Source: Hygrophila difformis (lineage: Eukaryota > Streptophyta > Magnoliopsida > Lamiales > Acanthaceae). Taken from it: 64,000 bases of DNA. Below, in pieces: positions 60,041-64,000 of the stretch. The position numbers were made by a program, and so were the translations under genes. The stretch is from NCBI GenBank assembly GCA_030278955.1, contig JAOANR010000004.1, positions 19,595,096-19,659,095 of the forward strand. Direction: 5' to 3'. The notes under the pieces are model-generated. The model did not search any database and was not told the DNA's origin. It worked only from the letters and a program-made list of their open reading frames with translations. The first letter of the stretch is position 1, and each line of letters begins with the position of its first letter.

Positions 60041-60086
60041 TCAGCACGTAGTGCTGACCAAACCATTTTTATTTCTTTTCTTCCAG
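60041..60086 (+). promoter_or_regulatory. Leader hairpin plus splice-acceptor-like site (G 5' LTR)
   Basis: TCAGCAC / GTGCTGA at 60041-60057 after CTTAC. The polypyrimidine tract ends CAG at 60086, 29 nt after the hairpin. Confidence 0.6.
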
Positions 60087-60442
60087 AGTTGAGAATTATG
60101 CATCGTCATATGCATACACGGGAAGCTTGGGATGATATATTATTTTGAATTTTTTTTTGTATTAGACTAGATCTTGCATGAACGGGCCTGTTTAACCCGT
60201 GATTAGGCCATGTTGGCCCTATATTTAAATTCCGCTGCATTATACTTATGTAAATATTATTTTCCGCTGCAACTTTGATGTATTATTTTTAAATTATATA
60301 TGAATGGGCTGTTTGAATATTTTAAATTCTGAAAAACCATAGCCTTGCATCTCTTTATTAAGCTCGGAGAAACCGTGTCTTGCTAGGGAGGTGTGGCGGT
60401 GACATCCCGACCTGGGTGACCAAAAACCGGGGTGTTACAGAG

Positions 60443-60513
60443 TGGTATCAGAGCCCAGAATATTTTAAAGCTATTTATTTTAAAGAAAATATCTGATACC
60501 AGAGTGGTATCAG
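60443..60513 (+). promoter_or_regulatory. Primer binding site of element G with a second palindromic copy
   Basis: Primer site TGGTATCAGAGC at 60443-60454. About 50 bp on, an inverted copy CTGATACCA (60493-60501) and a direct copy TGGTATCAG (60505-60513) face each other across GAG, making a perfect 9-bp hairpin. Confidence 0.8.
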
Positions 60514-61192
60514 AGCCCGGCTATTTTTAAACTATTATTTTTTAAAACCATTATTATTATTAAACTACTATTAATATTTTGACTATCATTTCAAATTTTA
60601 AAGTATTATTTCCATGGAGAAATTTTTATTTTAAAAACCCATAGAAAAAAATATATATATATACATAGTGCATTAAATTATTTTTGGGGGGAAATCATCA
60701 TTTGCATTTGCATATTGCATCTCTTTTATGAACTTAGAATCTTGGCGAATTTGAACTTAGAATTTTGGTGAATTTGAACTTAGAATCTTGGCGAAGTTGA
60801 ACCTAGAATCTTGGCAAAGTGGAACCCAGAATCTTGGCGAATATTAACTTAGATCTCTTGCTACACCTAGATAACTTAGAGGCTTGACATCGAATTAAGG
60901 AAGCTAACTAAAGACTGATCCTGCCTTAGCTCTAGATCGCGTTCATCTAAGCGCACGCCTAAGCATAACAAATCCCGCATCTAGCCATTCCTATCATGGT
61001 ACGAACTAGAAAACTTCCTCATGTGGAACAATAAGAAAATCAAGTTTTATTAAAACACTTTTTATTCCAAAAATCTTGTTTGGATTTCCAAACAACAAAT
61101 CCGAAAATTTGAAATTAGAAATTTACGAAACATCTTGTTCGAGCGATCTATCTAAACCAACATAAGCTAATCTATACGCGTTATAACAGAAA
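60514..61192 (+). other. Leader of element G with minisatellite
   Basis: Untranslated leader. 60730-60852 holds five to six copies of a roughly 23-bp unit close to GAACTTAGAATCTTGGCGAA, as in C. The coiled-coil ORF is absent. Confidence 0.7.
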
Positions 61193-62305
61193 ATGGCGCC
61201 TAGGAGGAAACCAAGGAAGGTGAGTCCAAACGGCACTGACGCTAACCTTTCCAACACTCCCAACAACAGTGGAAGTCCTCAGAACCTAGGGGAACGAGTA
61301 CCTCCTGCACCCAACAACATGGAAGAACGTCTAAGGACTATGGAGGAAGTCCTTGTAGCATTAGGAAATGCCGAGGTGCATAGGGTACAAACAATACCTC
61401 CGCCAGTAGCCCGAGTCAACTACTTGGCATTAGTGAACCCTTACAACCCACCCCATTATGACGGCCAAGAGGATCCGGCCAAGTTGGAAGGTTGGATCCG
61501 TACCTTTGATAAGCTCTTGAATGCTATCAAGTGCCCTGAGGAGGAGAAGATACACGTAGTGACCTACTACCTAGGAGGCGAAGCCGATGAGTGGTGGCAA
61601 AATCTCCAAGCAAATTCAGTGGAAGACGAAGAAGCCTACACCTGGAAGAACTTAAGGAAGCTTTGAGGGAAAGATTCTACCCACTGAGCACCAAGACTGC
61701 GAAGTATGAGGAATTCATCAACCTAAAGCAAGGTGCGCAAACAGTGCAAGAGTACTACAGCAAATTCAAGGAGCTAGTACGATTCGCTGCGAGGATAGTA
61801 CCAACCGACTCTGACAAGGCTCAGAAATTCGAGATGGGTCTGAACCTTAGTATCCGGGAGATGCAGTAGGACAATTCACGAACCTGCAGACGATATATGA
61901 TCGCGACGTATCAATTGCTCGAATCCAGCAATCGAAGCGTAAGGAACATGGTGAGTCGAGCAAGGACTCGCAAGGACTTGAGAAGAAGGATCGGAAAGAC
62001 AACAATAACAACTCTAGGAAAGACAATGGATCCCGAGGGAAAGGAAATAAAGGTCTCAACAATGGGGGAGACGACAACCGTGGTGCGTTATACCACGTTG
62101 CCCACGATGCAACCATGCACATCTGGTGCGCCAATGCCCGAAGCCTGGAACCTGCCGTAGGTGCGGCAAGCTTGGTCACAAGGCTAGTGGATGTCGAACG
62201 CCAGAGGAGGCGATCGAAAAGAGAGTAGATTTGGTGAACCTTCAGCAAGGAGAGAGTGACGAGGAACAAGACCAAAACCCGAACCTTCTTGAGAATAATA
62301 AATAG
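61193..62305 (+). pseudogene. gag: Element G gag, frameshifted
   Basis: Starts MAPRRKPRKVSPNG. The gag core is YNPPHYDGQEDPAKLEGW, YYLGGEADEWW, RFYPLSTKTAKYEEF. One base is lost near 61650 (ACCTGGAAG versus ACCTGGGAAG in E) and four bases near 61863. The two knuckles read CPRCNHAHLVRQC and CRRCGKLGHKASGC, followed by RTPEEAIE and an acidic end with stop TAG 62303-62305. CAGTTATGGGGACATAA follows at once (62307-62323): gag abuts the last codons of pol. Confidence 0.87.
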
Positions 62306-62330
62306 GCAGTTATGGGGACATAACTGAAGT

Positions 62331-62591
62331 CCTAAGGGGGAGAGGATGTGATACCCCGTAATAATTTGTTTTTGGAGTTCGACTTGATATCATGTATCCT
62401 AAATCATAAATAAACAAATTCAACTTGTTTTGAACTACGTTATGGCTTGATCCCTTCACCGGGTACGTAGACAGCTTAGAAGTTTTAATTCTAAGTTCTG
62501 TCACAAAATAATAAACCAAACAAAAGACCTTAGCACGAGAAAAGCCGAAACACAACTTCGAGGACGAAGTTGATTCTTAAGGAGGGTAGAC
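62331..62591 (+). promoter_or_regulatory. Element G double polypurine tract region
   Basis: PPT1 (CCTAAGGGGGAGAGGA, from 62331) precedes TGTGATACCCC at 62347. Hairpin CAACTTCG-AGGA-CGAAGTTG at 62553-62572. PPT2 ends at 62591 next to the LTR. Confidence 0.75.
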
Positions 62592-64000
62592 TGTAATACC
62601 CGAGAATTTTCCAACATAAAATAAATACAATAAATAAAATAAATAATTAAATAAATATAATAAACATGATAAAGGGATAAAGAATCATAAAAGATGAGAA
62701 ATGAAATTTAAATTAAAGAGAAATCAAAGTTCCGAAAACCGGGGACTCCGAAGGCAATTTAATTGAATAAATGGTTACACGGGGACCCGACACTGATAGA
62801 CTCAATAACTCGAGTCCAAATATAAATTTAGGTCTGAATAAAATTAAGATAGGAAATCGGAGCCCGAAGATACCCCGGGAACCCAAATCCGGGAACATAG
62901 AGGGATAGAGGTCCAAAACAGAGGTGGAAAGACCCGACGGATCGCACGACCCGACCCAGACCGAAGTCCAGGCCAGGATGGCGCGGTGTCCGCGCGGTTT
63001 TTAAGGGTTTCCCGCGCCAAGAGCGCGCCACATGGCAGAGACGGCCGTTCCGCGATTTTCTCGCCCGATTCCGGATTTTTCGACTTTCGGTTGAACATCT
63101 TCGACTCTAGACTCTTAGGGTCAGATCTTGGACACCCTAGGTCTTAGTTATCTATAAATAAACCCTCTTGGAAGCCCCAAACTCTTGACGAAACCCTACG
63201 AAATCTCTCTATACACATCAAACCCTAATCCCGGAGTCGTCGGAGGCACGAGGGCATCCAAAGACTGAACCTTGGACGAATTTCGGAGACCCCCGTCGCT
63301 GTGGTAAGCCTTGATCCATTCTTTTCCATATGTGATTCGAAAACGAATCCTAAATTCGATCTTTTTCTATTCCAAACTCCCGATCCGGATCGAGAGCGAA
63401 GAACCCGACAAACGGAGAGGATAAACGGAGGACTGGAAGCCACGCCTCCGAATCGAAGATCCCGGACGCTCAACAATCTGTAAGTTAACACTTACTTTGG
63501 TTTTGGGTTGTTAAAAGATTCGAACATATAGATCTAATGGAACCCTACCTAAAACCTGTCTACACCGGCGCAGCGCTTTTATTGAATTTATTCGGACCCC
63601 TTAAAACGTTCAAACAAGAAAACTTAAAACACGAAAAACATTCCTAAGACACTGATCTAGTTCTTGTAAAAGTTTCATAATTTTTCATCGTGTTTCGATA
63701 TCCAAAAACGATCGTAAACAAGCCTGCTTTAGATTAAGATCTTGAAACAAAGATAGATTCTTTATTCGAACTTGTTGGTGATTTCTACCTTAGATCTAAA
63801 CCGATCTAGGCTTGGCGTTGAACATAAGAGTTGTAGATCTATATGTTATGAATACCTCCGTAAAATTTCAGAATTTTTCGTGATGATTTGATATATGAAA
63901 TCCACCCCAAACCGAACTGATTTAAATTCGGATCTTGAAAACTGGACAGAACATAGATTCGAACTTGCTGGCGTTTTTGACTAGGGTTCTAGGCCGAATT
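62592..64000 (+). repeat. Element G 3' LTR, truncated by window end
   Basis: First 1409 bp of the LTR, very similar to 57770 onward. TATA box 63153-63160, donor-like GTAAG near 63304. About 1.26 kb is missing beyond the window. Confidence 0.92.

Larger units (their letters stand above)
57770..60439 (+). repeat. Element G 5' LTR
   Basis: 2670 bp, TGTAATACCCGAG...GGTGTTACA. TATA box 58331-58338, GTAAG donor-like sites at 58482 and 58658, hairpin array 59634-59798, leader hairpin 60041-60057, CAG at 60084-60086. Confidence 0.92.
57770..64000 (+). mobile_element. Element G: gag-only Ty3/gypsy retrotransposon inserted in copia I
   Basis: 5' LTR 57770-60439, gag 61193-62305, and 3' LTR from 62592, cut by the window end. 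No pol. The bases before it are AAAAA (57765-57769), a candidate TSD whose partner is outside. Gag and junction are closely related to E and D. Confidence 0.88.

Overview
The window is pericentromere- or heterochromatin-like DNA from a flowering plant, probably a eudicot; I cannot place it further. I recognise no host gene. Almost every base belongs to transposable elements nested inside one another. Most are long-LTR Ty3/gypsy chromoviruses with a GPY motif and a C-terminal chromodomain, best fitting the Tekay/Del clade. The rest are two degraded Ty1/copia elements, a non-autonomous hAT element and a Stowaway MITE. I name the elements A-I for reference.

Layout. Element E (+, gag-only gypsy) runs from before base 1 to 27905. 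Its gag is split by element D (-, gag-only gypsy, 1434-12594, TSD CCAAC). D's gag is in turn split by solo LTR F (-, 5057-7879, TSD GCACC). E's 3' LTR is split by element C (-, complete gag-pol gypsy, 14536-25771, TSD CGAAC). E sits against a degraded copia element H (-, 27906-28732 and 50878-51087). H is also split by element A (+, decayed gag-pol gypsy, 28733-50877, TSD GCTTT). A's pol is split by element B (+, nearly intact gag-pol gypsy, 36341-47765, TSD CCCGA). After H come a 935-bp hAT-like element (51102-52036), a short unassigned stretch, and a SIRE/Maximus-like copia element I (+, 52354-57769). I carries a 259-bp Stowaway MITE in its integrase region and is cut by element G (+, gag-only gypsy), whose 3' LTR runs off the window at 64000.

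How the parts work together. B and C encode one long polyprotein: gag, two zinc knuckles, protease, RT, RNase H, integrase, GPY motif and chromodomain. A carries a broken version. D, E and G keep LTRs, primer sites and gag only, with pol removed at a shared junction, so they would need enzymes from relatives such as B or C. A, B and C also carry a small coiled-coil ORF upstream of gag that the gag-only elements lack.

Main points for a second look: (1) two alternative polypurine tracts that define two different LTR starts in one family; (2) the coiled-coil ORF ahead of gag; (3) a covarying hairpin at a fixed ~30-nt distance from a splice-acceptor-like site in every LTR family, paired with a GTAAG donor ~150 bp after the TATA box; (4) tandem hairpin arrays with compensatory stem changes inside the LTRs. 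All comparisons were made by eye.
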